Source: Streptomyces goshikiensis (GTDB lineage: Bacteria; Actinomycetota; Actinomycetes; Streptomycetales; Streptomycetaceae). From it: a DNA stretch of 64,000 bases. The position numbers and the translations under genes are program-made. The notes under the pieces are model-generated. The model was not told where the DNA came from. It ran no database searches and was given only the letters and a program-made list of their open reading frames with translations. Location of the stretch: NCBI RefSeq assembly GCF_014650555.1, contig NZ_BMVE01000013.1, forward strand, positions 62,001 through 126,000, in the 5' to 3' direction. Shown here one piece after another: positions 42,001-50,058 of the stretch (positions within the stretch are counted from its first letter, which is position 1; every line of letters begins with the position of its first letter).

Positions 42001-42297
42001 GCAGACCCGGGTGTCGGTGGCGCCCCAGTAGCTGAGCCGGCGGGCGGGGCCGCCGGCCACGGGGGCGAGGTGGATCTCGGGGTCGAGGCTGCGCCAGGTG
42101 GTGAAGGCGATGTGGCTGCCGTCGGGGGAGAACCGGGGGTGTCCGATCCGGGTCCGGTCGACGGTGAGCCGCCAGGCCCGGCCGGGGGGTTCGCCCTCGG
42201 CGACGAGCGGGGCGACCCAGAGGTCGTCTTCGGTGGCGAAACACAGCAGGTCGTCGTGCAGGTGCGGGAAGCGGAGGTACGCGACGTCGTGACTCAC
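39019..42297 (-). CDS. tricorn protease homologue (S41 family)
   Basis: 1092 residues, the full tricorn length. The N-terminal half is two beta-propellers built from repeated WSP-type blades (e.g. RFSPDGSHIAFTTW, FSPDGSWLTWSHPG). A linker, a PDZ domain (about 770-855, GTGMRDGAVLTHVDGRPVD) and the C-terminal tail-specific protease domain follow. The nucleophile is the Ser of DEATSSDGD in the segment before ITAAFKLLGLG; GNAGGHISEL is also typical. It degrades peptides from the proteasome or other proteases in the cytoplasm. GTG start with a G-rich site upstream. Confidence 0.93.
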   Translation of the reverse strand: MSHDVAYLRFPHLHDDLLCFATEDDLWVAPLVAEGEPPGRAWRLTVDRTRIGHPRFSPDGSHIAFTTWRSLDPEIHLAPVAGGPARRLSYWGATDTRVCGWSPPDKDGRSDILAVSSHHQPFSYFAWAYSLPTDGSPGGKLPWGPVSDIAVREEPGGERRTLLLTGKPPHEPASWKRYRGGATGRLWLHGRRLLEDIEGHLDSPMFVGGRIAFLSDHEGIGNVYSCLPDGSDLRRHTDHEEFYARHASSDGSRIVYQCAGDLWLVDSLAPGAAPRRLDVRLGGPRAGRRTYQVSAASNVDSLSVDATGRASAVVVRGSLYWLTHRDGPARTIADTPGVRVRLPEMLGSGGQVAYVTDAEGEDAIEIAYLPRASGDREPRRLASGELGRVTELLADPEGERLAIASNDGRLLLIDATEESDGEVTELIQSINGPVTDLAFSPDGSWLTWSHPGIGRSLRQIKMAKISGPGARVIVDVTNGRFDDENPVFTRDGRYLAFLSWRGFDPVYDVHTGDLSFPLGCRPYLVPLSSATPSPFAFTPDGRPAAGGLDPVEGESGEGEGTVTVEVEGLESRVTPFPVTASKYSALYPVSGGGLVWLRWPISGALGETFANPNDTSGKPTLEHFDITKARKSELASGLDWFAVSGDGTRLVINDDGDLRAVPSTESGDGDSTVYLDLRRILHEVDPAAEWRQAYEEAGRLIRAYFWEPKMCGIDWDGVLRQYRPLVERVASPDEFADLLREVLGELGTSHAYVSPARRNEGPPHYQRAIGLLGANLVPREEGWVVKRILPGESSDSKARSPLAGTGMRDGAVLTHVDGRPVDRVTGPYPLLSAAGGTTVELTFNPAEGEGRSRRVAVVPLIDERPLRYQDWVSKRRAVVREVSGGKCGYLHIPDMGGSGWAQFNRDLRAEMSRPALIVDVRGNAGGHISELVVEKLTRSILGWDLTRGAQPVSYASNAPRGPIVALADEATSSDGDMITAAFKLLGLGPVVGQRTWGGVVGMTGRHTLGDGTVITVPMNAAWFPEYGWSVENHGVEPDLAILRTPLDWAEGRHAQLDDAVHLALELLEQDPAAVPPGYTDVPDLRRPKLPPR

Positions 42298-42362
42298 CCC
42301 CCAATGCTTTCCGCGCCGAGGGGGGCTGGCAACTCGTACAGGTGATCCATGCCACTCGACAA

Positions 42363-42389
42363 AGCGAAACGGAACGGTTTCGTTTCGCT
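42363..42389. promoter_or_regulatory. TetR operator candidate 1
   Basis: AGCGAAA / TTTCGCT outer arms with inner CGAAAC (42365-42370) and GTTTCG (42377-42382). It lies between the divergent tricorn and tetR genes. Confidence 0.6.
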
Positions 42390-42414
42390 AAGGGGCGGGG
42401 TATCGTCTGAGCGT

Positions 42415-42429
42415 ACGAAACAGTTTCGT
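42415..42429. promoter_or_regulatory. TetR operator candidate 2
   Basis: ACGAAAC-A-GTTTCGT, a perfect 15-bp palindrome with the same CGAAAC/GTTTCG half-sites as the first. A TATCGT -10-like box (42401-42406) lies between the two sites, so binding would block the promoter. Confidence 0.65.
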
Positions 42430-42462
42430 TCGGGCGGGCGATGCCGGAAGGGAGATGCGGAG

Positions 42463-43053
42463 ATGACCGAAGAGGTCTCGTCGCGACGCAGCCGGATCAC
42501 CCCCGAGCGGGAAGCCGAACTCCACGGGGCGGTCCTCGACCTGCTGCGCGAAGTCGGCTACGAGGCACTGACCATGGACGCCGTCGCCGCGCGCACCCGG
42601 TCCAGCAAGGCCACCCTCTACCGCCAGTGGGGGAGCAAGCCGGAGCTGGTCGCCAGGGCCCTGCGGTGCACCAAGCCGGTCTCCCTGCGGGAGATCGACA
42701 CGGGCAGCCTGCGCGGGGACTTCGCCGTCATGGTCGAGCACTCCGATGACGACCAGATGGCGAAGGACACCGCGCTGATGCGGGGCCTGACCCACGCGGT
42801 CCACGAGAGCCCGGAGCTCCACAAGGCGCTGCGGGAACTGCTGGTCGACCCGGAGATCAACGGCCTGCAGGCCATGCTGCGGCGGTCGGTGGACCGGGGC
42901 GAGATCGCCCCGGACTGTCCGGCCCTGGACTTCGTACCCCACATGCTGATCGGGGCGTTCATCGCGCTCCCGCTGATCGAGGACCGCCCGGCCGACCGGG
43001 GCTTCCTCACCGATTTCATCGACGCCGTGGTCTTCCCCGCCCTCGGCGTCTGA
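42463..43053 (+). CDS. TetR family transcriptional repressor
   Basis: 196 residues. N-terminal helix-turn-helix: LLREVGYEALTMDAVAARTRSSKATLYRQWGSKPELV (about 27-63). The C-terminal ligand domain has a TetR_C-like sequence ending FLTDFIDAVVFPALGV. It most likely represses the MMPL exporter gene 139 bp downstream and itself. ATG 42463 is preceded by AAGGGAG at 8 nt. Confidence 0.9.
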   Translation: MTEEVSSRRSRITPEREAELHGAVLDLLREVGYEALTMDAVAARTRSSKATLYRQWGSKPELVARALRCTKPVSLREIDTGSLRGDFAVMVEHSDDDQMAKDTALMRGLTHAVHESPELHKALRELLVDPEINGLQAMLRRSVDRGEIAPDCPALDFVPHMLIGAFIALPLIEDRPADRGFLTDFIDAVVFPALGV

Positions 43054-43191
43054 GTACCGGACTCCCCGCACCACCGTCCCGGCACCACCGTCCCGCTGCT
43101 CCTGACACGCCGCTCTCGTCGTCGGGCCGGCTCTCCATGCCCTGATCCGAACCCGGATCCATCCCACGACACGAACGGGAGAACCACCGAC

Positions 43192-45393
43192 GTGGCCACC
43201 TTCCTCTACCGGCTCGGCAGGGGCGCCTTCCGGCGCCGCCGCCTCGTCGCCCTCGCCTGGGTGGCGCTGCTGTTCGCCGCCATCTTCGGCGCGGCGACCG
43301 CGCCCACCCCGAGCTCCGGCTCGTTCTCCATACCCGGCACGGAGGCGCAGCGCGCCTTCGACCTGCTGGAACAGCGCTTCCCGGGGATGGCCGCCGACGG
43401 CGCCACCGCCCGTATCGTCATCAAGGCCCCGGCCGGCGCCAAGGTCACCGACCCCGCCGCCAAGACCGAGGTCGAGAAGATCGTCACCGGTCTGAAGGAA
43501 GGCGCGGGCGCCGGCCAGATCGCCACCGTCTCCGACCCGTACCAGGAGCAGGCGGTCAGCCAGGACGGCAGCACCGCCTACATCAGCACCAAGTACAAGG
43601 TCAGCGGCATGGAGCTGTCCGACAAGACCCGCGACGCGCTCAAGGAGTCCGGCAAGGACGCCCGGGCCGCGGGGCTGACCGTCGAGATCGGCGGTGACGC
43701 GCTGATGGCGGCGCCCGAATCCGGTCCCGGTGAGGTCGTCGGCATCCTCGTCGCCGCGATCGTCCTGGTCATCACCTTCGGTTCGCTGATGGCGGCCGGG
43801 CTGCCGCTGCTGACCGCGCTGATCGGCGTCGGTATCGGGGTCTCCTCGATCGCCGCCCTCGCCAACGCGCTGGACCTCGGCACGACCACCTCCACCCTGG
43901 CGATGATGATCGGCCTCGCGGTCGGCATCGACTACGGCCTGTTCATCGTCTCCCGCTACCGCGCGGAGCTCGCCGAGGGCCACGAGCGCGACGAGGCGGC
44001 CGGCCGGGCCGCCGGAACTGCCGGCTCCGCGGTCGTCTTCGCCGGCCTGACCGTGGTCATCGCCCTGGTGGGCCTGGCCGTCGTCAACATCCCGATGCTG
44101 TCCAAGATGGGCTTCGCGGCGGCCGGCACGGTGGTCATCGCGGTGCTCGTCGCGCTCACCCTGGTCCCGGCCATGCTGGGCTTCGCGGGCCGCCGGGTCC
44201 TGCCGGCGGGCAAGAAGAGCAAGCTCTTCGGCAAGGGCAAGACCCTCGCGGCGGGCGCCGAGCCCAAGCCCAACGGCGGCACCCGCTGGGCCCGGTTCGT
44301 CCTGCGCCGCCCGGTGCTGGTCCTGCTGACCGGTGTCATCGCCCTCGGCGCGATCGCGATCCCGGCGAGCAAGCTGGAGATGGGCCTGCCGGACGACGGC
44401 GCCCAGCCGGTCTCCACCTCCCAGCGCAAGGCGTACGACCTGCTCTCCGACGGCTTCGGCCCGGGCTTCAACGGCCCGCTGATGGTCGTCGTCGACGGGG
44501 ACCAGAAGCTCGCCGACTCCACGGTCGAGCGGATCAAGGGCCTGGACGGCGTCGCCGCGGTCACCCCGCCGATCCCGAACGAGGCCAAGGACGCCTCGAT
44601 CGTCAACGTCATCCCGAAGGACCGCCCGTCCTCCGTGGAGACCGAGGACCTGGTCCACGAGATCCGCGCGGGCAGCGACAAGCACGTGCTCGTCAGCGGC
44701 CAGACCGCGATGAACATCGACTTCTCGCAGAAGATGAACGACGCGCTGCTGCCCTACCTCTCCCTGGTGGTCGGCCTGGCCTTCCTGCTCCTGATGCTGG
44801 TCTTCCGCTCGATCCTGGTCCCGCTCAAGGCGGCCCTCGGCTTCCTGCTGTCGGTCGTCGCGGCCCTCGGCGCGGTCGTCGCGGTCTTCCAGTGGGGCTG
44901 GCTCGGTTCGGTCTTCGGCGTGGAACAGACCGGTCCGATCATGTCGATGATGCCGATCTTCATGGTGGGCGTGGTCTTCGGCCTCGCCATGGACTACGAG
45001 GTCTTCCTGGTCACCCGGATGCGCGAGGCGTACGTCCACGGCGAGCGCCCCGGCCAGGCCGTCGTGACCGGATTCCAGTACAGCGCCCGGGTGGTCGTGG
45101 CCGCCGCCGTCATCATGATCGCGGTCTTCTCGGGCTTCATCGGCTCCAGCGAGCAGATGGTCAAGATGATCGGTTTCGGTCTCGCGATCGCGGTGTTCTT
45201 CGACGCCTTCGTGGTCCGCATGGCCATCGTCCCGGCGGTGCTCGCACTGCTCGGGCACAAGGCCTGGTGGCTGCCGCGCTGGCTCGACCGGATCCTGCCG
45301 AACGTGGACGTGGAAGGCGAGAGCCTGCGCAAGCACCTCGCCGGCTCCTCCCCGGAGGGCCCGGACAAGGACCGCGAGCTGGTGAGCGCCTGA
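43192..45393 (+). CDS. MMPL family RND transporter
   Basis: 733 residues with two repeats of one helix, a soluble domain (about 40-170 and 395-515) and five helices. Conserved MMPL motifs are GIDYGLFIVSRYRAEL in the first half and AMDYEVFLVTRMREAY in the second. These lipid or drug exporters are driven by protons. A TetR regulator upstream suggests inducible efflux, with a ligand shared by both. It ends in a 20-bp hairpin. Confidence 0.93.
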   Translation: MATFLYRLGRGAFRRRRLVALAWVALLFAAIFGAATAPTPSSGSFSIPGTEAQRAFDLLEQRFPGMAADGATARIVIKAPAGAKVTDPAAKTEVEKIVTGLKEGAGAGQIATVSDPYQEQAVSQDGSTAYISTKYKVSGMELSDKTRDALKESGKDARAAGLTVEIGGDALMAAPESGPGEVVGILVAAIVLVITFGSLMAAGLPLLTALIGVGIGVSSIAALANALDLGTTTSTLAMMIGLAVGIDYGLFIVSRYRAELAEGHERDEAAGRAAGTAGSAVVFAGLTVVIALVGLAVVNIPMLSKMGFAAAGTVVIAVLVALTLVPAMLGFAGRRVLPAGKKSKLFGKGKTLAAGAEPKPNGGTRWARFVLRRPVLVLLTGVIALGAIAIPASKLEMGLPDDGAQPVSTSQRKAYDLLSDGFGPGFNGPLMVVVDGDQKLADSTVERIKGLDGVAAVTPPIPNEAKDASIVNVIPKDRPSSVETEDLVHEIRAGSDKHVLVSGQTAMNIDFSQKMNDALLPYLSLVVGLAFLLLMLVFRSILVPLKAALGFLLSVVAALGAVVAVFQWGWLGSVFGVEQTGPIMSMMPIFMVGVVFGLAMDYEVFLVTRMREAYVHGERPGQAVVTGFQYSARVVVAAAVIMIAVFSGFIGSSEQMVKMIGFGLAIAVFFDAFVVRMAIVPAVLALLGHKAWWLPRWLDRILPNVDVEGESLRKHLAGSSPEGPDKDRELVSA

Positions 45394-45429
45394 CCCGGTG
45401 AGCGCCTGACCGGCGCACGGCACGACGAA

Positions 45430-45472
45430 GGCCCGGCCCCGTCCCACTGAACCAGTGGGACGGGGCCGGGCC
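45430..45472. terminator. bidirectional terminator hairpin
   Basis: A perfect 20-bp stem (GGCCCGGCCCCGTCCCACTG and its complement) with a 3-nt loop AAC, between the convergent MMPL and SsgA-like genes. Confidence 0.85.
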
Positions 45473-45481
45473 CGCTTGCGT

Positions 45482-45907
45482 CTAACGGGTGGTGACGCCG
45501 TAGGTGAGGCGCAGGAACCGGCGCAGGGCCTTGATGTCGAACTGGATCACGGCGACGCCTTCGGGCGAGTGGAACTCGACGACCGCCTGGACGCGGCCGC
45601 AGGGCCAGACGCGTACGTCCCCGGTGCCGGTCGGGGCCTGGAGCCCGGCCTCCAGCAGGGCGCGGGGGAAGACCCACTCGTTCTCGGAGCCTTCGGGGGA
45701 GAGGTCCGCGGGGAAGACGACCCGCACGGCCAGCGGCTCCGCGGGAGTGAAGCGGAGGGCAACCGGAATGGCCCGGTAGAGCGGGTCGTCCGTGATCACG
45801 CGGCCGCGCACCCGTTCCTCGACGACGGCGGGGAGAGCGGGGGTGGCGGTGGTCGTGGTCGCGGTGGCCGTCGCGGTCGCGGTCGCATTCTCGGCGGTGG
45901 CTGACAT
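45482..45907 (-). CDS. SsgA-like sporulation/cell-division protein (SALP)
   Basis: 141 residues. The SsgA domain covers about 30-141: LRFTPAEPLAVRVVFP, EWVFPRALLEAGLQAPTGTGDVRVWP and VVEFHSPEGVAVIQFD are family hallmarks. SALPs control septum siting, FtsZ recruitment and spore-wall synthesis in sporulating actinomycetes. The N terminus is an odd Ala/Thr alternation (residues 6-22). I cannot tell which of SsgA-G it matches. ATG 45907 is preceded by GAGGAG. Divergent from cbiM. Confidence 0.88.
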   Translation of the reverse strand: MSATAENATATATATATTTTATPALPAVVEERVRGRVITDDPLYRAIPVALRFTPAEPLAVRVVFPADLSPEGSENEWVFPRALLEAGLQAPTGTGDVRVWPCGRVQAVVEFHSPEGVAVIQFDIKALRRFLRLTYGVTTR

Positions 45908-46005
45908 CGACAACACTCCTCGATTCGGAACAAATGCGTCCGTATTCTCCCCAGCCTCGCACATTCCGACGAAGATGCGCGCCACCATTTGTGATGCGCC
46001 CGCTC

Positions 46006-46022
46006 TTGCCAACGGTTTGCAA
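46006..46022. promoter_or_regulatory. Nur-box-like site upstream of the ECF metal importer
   Basis: TTGCCA-ACGGT-TTGCAA closely matches the Streptomyces Nur (nickel-sensing Fur family) box TTGCAA-N5-TTGCAA, with one base off. It lies 88 bp before cbiM, near a TATTCT -10-like box at 46031-46036, so binding could block transcription. Confidence 0.5.
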
Positions 46023-46109
46023 CTGGGCATTATTCTTGAACGGTTAAAGACGCTGTAAGTGCGCCCCGCGCTACGCAGTGTGAGTTCACCGCAGGAAGCG
46101 GAGCAGCCC

Positions 46110-47174
46110 ATGCATGTACCCGACGGCTTCATCGACGCCCCCGTCTCCATAGCCGCAGGTGTCGCGGCCGCCGGTGCTGTGGCGATCAGCCTCCGGGGCG
46201 CCCGCCGGGAACTCGACGAGCGCACCGCGCCGCTCGCGGGTCTCGTCGCCGCCTTCATCTTCGCCGTACAGATGCTCAACTTCCCCGTCGCCGCCGGTAC
46301 AAGCGGCCATCTGCTGGGCGGAGCGCTCGCGGCGATCCTCGTCGGCCCCTATACCGGCGTGCTCTGCGTGTCCGTCGTCCTGCTCATGCAGGGCATCCTC
46401 TTCGCCGACGGCGGCCTGACCGCCCTCGGCGTGAACGTCAGCGTCATGGGCGTCGTCACCGTGGTCGTCGCCTACGCGATCTTCCGCGGGCTGCTCAAGG
46501 TGCTGCCGCCCACCCGGCGCTCGGTCACCGCCGCCGCCTTCACCGGGGCGCTGCTCTCGGTGCCCGCCGCGGCCACCGCCTTCACCGCCATCTACGCCGT
46601 CGGCGGCACCACCGACGTCCCCGTCGGCAAGGTCTTCACCGCGATGGTCGGCGTGCACGTCCTCATCGGCATCGGCGAGGCCGCCATCACCGCCGCGACG
46701 GTCGGCGCCGTGCTCGCCGTACGGCCCGACCTGGTGCACGGCGCGCGCGGGCTGACCGTGCCGCTCAAGCTGCGCGTCGCCGGAGAGCTGGTCGACGCCC
46801 CGGCCGCGGCCCCGGCCGCCGTCCCCGCTCCCGCCGCCGCCCGCTCCAACCGCACGGTGTGGGCCACCGGCCTGGTCACCGCCCTCGTGCTGGCCGGCTT
46901 CGTCTCCTTCTACGCCTCCGCCAGCCCCGACGGCCTGGAGAAGGTCGCCGCCGACAAGGGCATCGACCAGAAGGTCGAGGAGCACGCGGCCGCCGGCTCC
47001 CCGCTGGCCGACTACAGCGTCAAGGACGTCACCGACGCCCGCCTCTCCGGCGGCCTCGCCGGGGTCATCGGCGTCGGCGTGACCGTCGTCGTCGGCACCG
47101 GGATCTTCTGGACCGTGCGCCGGCGCCGCGCGCAGGACCCGGCCGCGACGCCCACCGCGACCCCGGTGGCCTGA
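46110..47174 (+). CDS. cbiM: CbiM-type ECF metal transporter S-component fused to a PDGLE/CbiN-like domain
   Basis: 354 residues. The start at 46110 gives MHVPDGFID; Met1-His2 of CbiM/NikM coordinate the metal, so this start is decisive. About six helices form the substrate-binding unit to residue 225, then an Ala/Pro linker, then a two-helix PDGLE domain (SPDGLEKVAADKGI) equivalent to CbiN/NikN. It imports Co2+ or Ni2+ with CbiQ and CbiO. The Nur-like box upstream favours nickel; no cobalamin riboswitch is seen. AGGAAG precedes the start. Confidence 0.9.
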   Translation: MHVPDGFIDAPVSIAAGVAAAGAVAISLRGARRELDERTAPLAGLVAAFIFAVQMLNFPVAAGTSGHLLGGALAAILVGPYTGVLCVSVVLLMQGILFADGGLTALGVNVSVMGVVTVVVAYAIFRGLLKVLPPTRRSVTAAAFTGALLSVPAAATAFTAIYAVGGTTDVPVGKVFTAMVGVHVLIGIGEAAITAATVGAVLAVRPDLVHGARGLTVPLKLRVAGELVDAPAAAPAAVPAPAAARSNRTVWATGLVTALVLAGFVSFYASASPDGLEKVAADKGIDQKVEEHAAAGSPLADYSVKDVTDARLSGGLAGVIGVGVTVVVGTGIFWTVRRRRAQDPAATPTATPVA

Positions 47175-47175
47175 G

Positions 47176-47937
47176 GTGGGCGCGGGCCACGCCCACAAGC
47201 TCTTCCGGCACGGCCACTCGCCCGTCCACGCCCTGCCGGCGCACTGCAAGCTCGCCGCGACCTTCGCCTTCGTCCTGGTCGTCGTGTCCACACCGCGCGG
47301 GGCGGTGTGGGCCTTCGGCCTGTACGCCGTCCTCATCGCCACGGTCGCCGCCGCCGCCCGGATCCCCGCCGGGTTCCTGCTGCGCCGGCTGGTGATCGAG
47401 GTCCCGTTCGTCCTGTTCGCCTTCCTCATGCCCTTCGTGGCGGAGGGCGAACGGGTCGGGTTCCTCGGCATGTCGCTCAGCGTCCCGGGCCTCTGGGGCG
47501 CCTGGAACGTGCTGGCCAAGGGCACCCTCGGGGTCGCCGCCTCCGTCCTGCTCGCCTCGACGACCGAACTGCGCGCGCTGCTGCTCGGGCTCCAGCGGCT
47601 CAGGCTGCCGCCGCTGCTCGTCCAGATCGCCTCGTTCATGATCCGCTACGGCGACGTGATCACCGACGAGCTGCGCCGGATGTCGATCGCCCGCCGCTCG
47701 CGCGGGTTCGAGGCCCGCGGCGTCCGGCACTGGGGGGTGCTGGCCAAGACGGCCGGCGCGCTCTTCATCCGCTCCTACGAGCGCGGCGAGCGGGTCTACC
47801 TCGCGATGGTCAGCCGCGGCTACGCCGGCTCGATGCCGGTGATCGACGACGTCGCGGCCACGCGCGCCCAGTGGGCGTACGCGGCCGCGCTCCCGGTGAC
47901 GGCCCTCGCCGTATGTCTGATGGGATGGACGCTGTGA
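47176..47937 (+). CDS. cbiQ: ECF transporter transmembrane (T) component CbiQ
   Basis: 253 residues, about five to six helices. The coupling region near the C terminus has the two Ala-Arg-Gly signatures contacting the ATPase: MSIARRSRGFEARG and AMVSRGYAGSMP. It joins the S-component CbiM to the ATPase CbiO. It starts 1 nt after the cbiM stop and overlaps cbiO. Confidence 0.92.
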   Translation: MGAGHAHKLFRHGHSPVHALPAHCKLAATFAFVLVVVSTPRGAVWAFGLYAVLIATVAAAARIPAGFLLRRLVIEVPFVLFAFLMPFVAEGERVGFLGMSLSVPGLWGAWNVLAKGTLGVAASVLLASTTELRALLLGLQRLRLPPLLVQIASFMIRYGDVITDELRRMSIARRSRGFEARGVRHWGVLAKTAGALFIRSYERGERVYLAMVSRGYAGSMPVIDDVAATRAQWAYAAALPVTALAVCLMGWTL

Positions 47938-48695
47938 ACGACGACTCCCCCTCCCTCGAAGTGTCCGGCCTCGCCTTCGCCTACCCGGACGGACACCAGG
48001 CTCTCTTCGGCGTCGACCTGACCGTCGGGCGCGGCGAGCGGGTCGCGCTGCTCGGCCCCAACGGCGCGGGCAAGACCACCCTGGTCCTGCACCTCAACGG
48101 CATCCTCACCGGCGGGGTCGGCACGGTGTCCGTGGCCGGTCTGCCCGTGGCCAAGCGGAACCTCGCGGAGATCCGCCGCCGGGTCGGCATCGTCTTCCAG
48201 GACCCCGACGACCAGCTGTTCATGCCGACCGTGCGCGAGGACGTGGCCTTCGGCCCGGCGGCGGCCGGGATGCGGGGCGCGGAACTGGAGACCCGGGTCC
48301 GCGAGGCCCTGGAGCAGGTCGGGATGGCCGCCTTCGCCGACCGGCCGCCGCACCACCTGTCCTTCGGGCAGCGCCGCCGGGTCGCGGTGGCGACCGTCCT
48401 GGCGATGCGGCCGGAGATCCTGGTCCTGGACGAGCCCTCGTCCAATCTGGACCCGGCCTCGCGGCGGGAGCTCGCGGACATCCTGCGCTCCCTGGACGTG
48501 ACGGTGCTGATGGTCACGCACGACCTGCCGTACGCGCTGGAGCTGTGCCCGCGGGCGGTGATCCTCAGTGAGGGGGTCATCGCCGCCGACGGCCCCACGC
48601 AGCGGCTGCTGTGTGACGAGAAGCTGATGCGGGCCCACCGGCTGGAGCTCCCCTTCGGCTTCGACCCCCGGTCCGTGACGGTCGGCGCGGCATAA
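47925..48695 (+). CDS. cbiO: ECF transporter ATPase CbiO
   Basis: 256 residues. Walker A GPNGAGKTT, Q-loop IVFQDPDDQLF (the ECF-type DPDDQ), signature LSFGQRRRV (in place of LSGGQ), Walker B EILVLDEPSSNLDP and H-loop VTHD. It powers Co/Ni import. Three in-frame starts (47913, 47925, 47934) are possible; the last overlaps the cbiQ stop as GTGA. Confidence 0.93.
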   Translation: MDAVNDDSPSLEVSGLAFAYPDGHQALFGVDLTVGRGERVALLGPNGAGKTTLVLHLNGILTGGVGTVSVAGLPVAKRNLAEIRRRVGIVFQDPDDQLFMPTVREDVAFGPAAAGMRGAELETRVREALEQVGMAAFADRPPHHLSFGQRRRVAVATVLAMRPEILVLDEPSSNLDPASRRELADILRSLDVTVLMVTHDLPYALELCPRAVILSEGVIAADGPTQRLLCDEKLMRAHRLELPFGFDPRSVTVGAA

Positions 48696-48723
48696 GCGGA
48701 GGTCGCGGGTTGTTGCAGCGCTC

Positions 48724-49887
48724 GTGAACATCCAGGGTGAGGTGGCGGAGGGCTTCGAAGCCGTCCGCGAGGCTTTCGTACGCAACTTCGAGGTGCTCGG
48801 GGACCGGGGCGCGGCCGTGGCCGTCTACCGGGACGGCCGCAGGGTCGTGGACCTGTGGGCGGGCCCCAAGGACGTCGAAGGGGGCGGCGGCGAAGCCTGG
48901 GCGCCCGGCACGGCGCAGGTGGTGCGCTCGGCGACCAAGGGCGTGGCCGCCGTGGTCCCGCTGCTGCTGCACCAGCGGGGGCTGCTGGACCTGGACGCGC
49001 CCGTGGCGGAGTACTGGCCGGAGTTCAAGGCGGGCGGCAAGGAGCGGGCCCTGGTCCGGGACCTGCTCGCGCACCGGGCGGGGGTGCCGGCGCTGGACGT
49101 GCCGCTGACTCCCGCCGAGGCGGTGGACGGGGTCAGCGGAGCGCGCGCGGTCGCCGGGCAGCGCGCCTTCTGGGAGCCGGGGTCCGCGCACGGCTACCAC
49201 GCGCAGACCTACAGCTGGCTGCTGTCGGAGCTGGTGCTGCGGGTGACCGGGGCCTCGTTGGGCAAGTGGCTGGCCCAGGAGGTCACGGGGCCGCGCGGGC
49301 TGGAGTTCTGGATCGGCCTGCCCGGAGCGGAGACGGCCCGGGTGGGACGGGTGGGGCCGGTGGAAGCGCCGGAGCTGCCGGGGGCGGTCCGTACCCGGCC
49401 CCGCAGAAACGTTTCCGAGGCGTACGCCGACCCGTCCTCGCTGACCCGCCGGGCCTTCGCGGCGATCACTCCGCTGGCGGACGAGAACGACCCCGGGTAC
49501 CAGGCGGCCGAACTCCCCGCCTCGGCGGGCATCGGCACGGCCCGTGGCCTGGCCGGCCTGTACGCGGCCCTGCTGGGCGACACCGAGGACGGCGCCGGGC
49601 TGTTCACCCCGGACACGCTCCGGCTCGCCGGCACGGAACTCTCCTCCGGCCCGGACCAGGTGCTCGTGGTCAACACCCGCTTCGGCCCGGGCACCATGCT
49701 GCACAGCCCGGCCTCGCCGCTGCTGTCCCCGGCCTCCTTCGGCCACCCGGGCCGCGGCGGCTCGCTCGGCTTCGCGGACCCGGAGGCGGGCATCGGCTTC
49801 GGCTACGTCACGAACGCCCACGCCAAGTCGGTCACCGCCGACCCCCGCGCCCAGGCCCTGGTCCGCGCGGTCCGCGCCGCGCTGTGA
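48724..49887 (+). CDS. beta-lactamase-fold serine hydrolase (family VIII esterase-like)
   Basis: 387 residues, no signal peptide. The nucleophile motif SATK (Ser69-Lys72) and YHAQTYSW (catalytic Tyr) place it in the class C beta-lactamase/EstB family. FGHPGRGGSLGFADPEAGIGFGYVTN at the C terminus is typical. Such intracellular proteins are usually esterases, not resistance enzymes. It follows cbiO by 28 bp and may be co-transcribed. Confidence 0.88.
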   Translation: MNIQGEVAEGFEAVREAFVRNFEVLGDRGAAVAVYRDGRRVVDLWAGPKDVEGGGGEAWAPGTAQVVRSATKGVAAVVPLLLHQRGLLDLDAPVAEYWPEFKAGGKERALVRDLLAHRAGVPALDVPLTPAEAVDGVSGARAVAGQRAFWEPGSAHGYHAQTYSWLLSELVLRVTGASLGKWLAQEVTGPRGLEFWIGLPGAETARVGRVGPVEAPELPGAVRTRPRRNVSEAYADPSSLTRRAFAAITPLADENDPGYQAAELPASAGIGTARGLAGLYAALLGDTEDGAGLFTPDTLRLAGTELSSGPDQVLVVNTRFGPGTMLHSPASPLLSPASFGHPGRGGSLGFADPEAGIGFGYVTNAHAKSVTADPRAQALVRAVRAAL

Positions 49888-50019
49888 CCGCCCCCGCCGT
49901 GGAGGGCGGCCCGCGCCTTCTCCCGTAGGCCGGCCGGCACGGCCCGGGCGCGCCCGATGAGCTCCCGTCGGGAACACCGGGTGCGGTGGCCGTACGGCGC
50001 ACGCCGGCGCCGCAGGCCG

Positions 50020-50050
50020 CGCCCTGGAACCCGTACGGGGCGCCAGGGCG
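50020..50050. terminator. hairpin between convergent serine hydrolase and PBP genes
   Basis: CGCCCTGG (50020-50027) and CCAGGGCG (50043-50050) enclose a second small palindrome CCCGTACGGG. It lies just after the minus-strand PBP stop. Confidence 0.5.
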
Positions 50051-50058
50051 TCAGGGCG

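Noticed and set aside
45908..46109. Possible cobalamin riboswitch before cbiM
   Set aside because: No B12-box-like conserved core is visible in about 200 bp; a Nur-like box is seen instead.
48724..49887. Antibiotic-resistance beta-lactamase
   Set aside because: It has the SxxK fold motif but no signal peptide and a family VIII esterase-like Tyr motif, so resistance is not supported.
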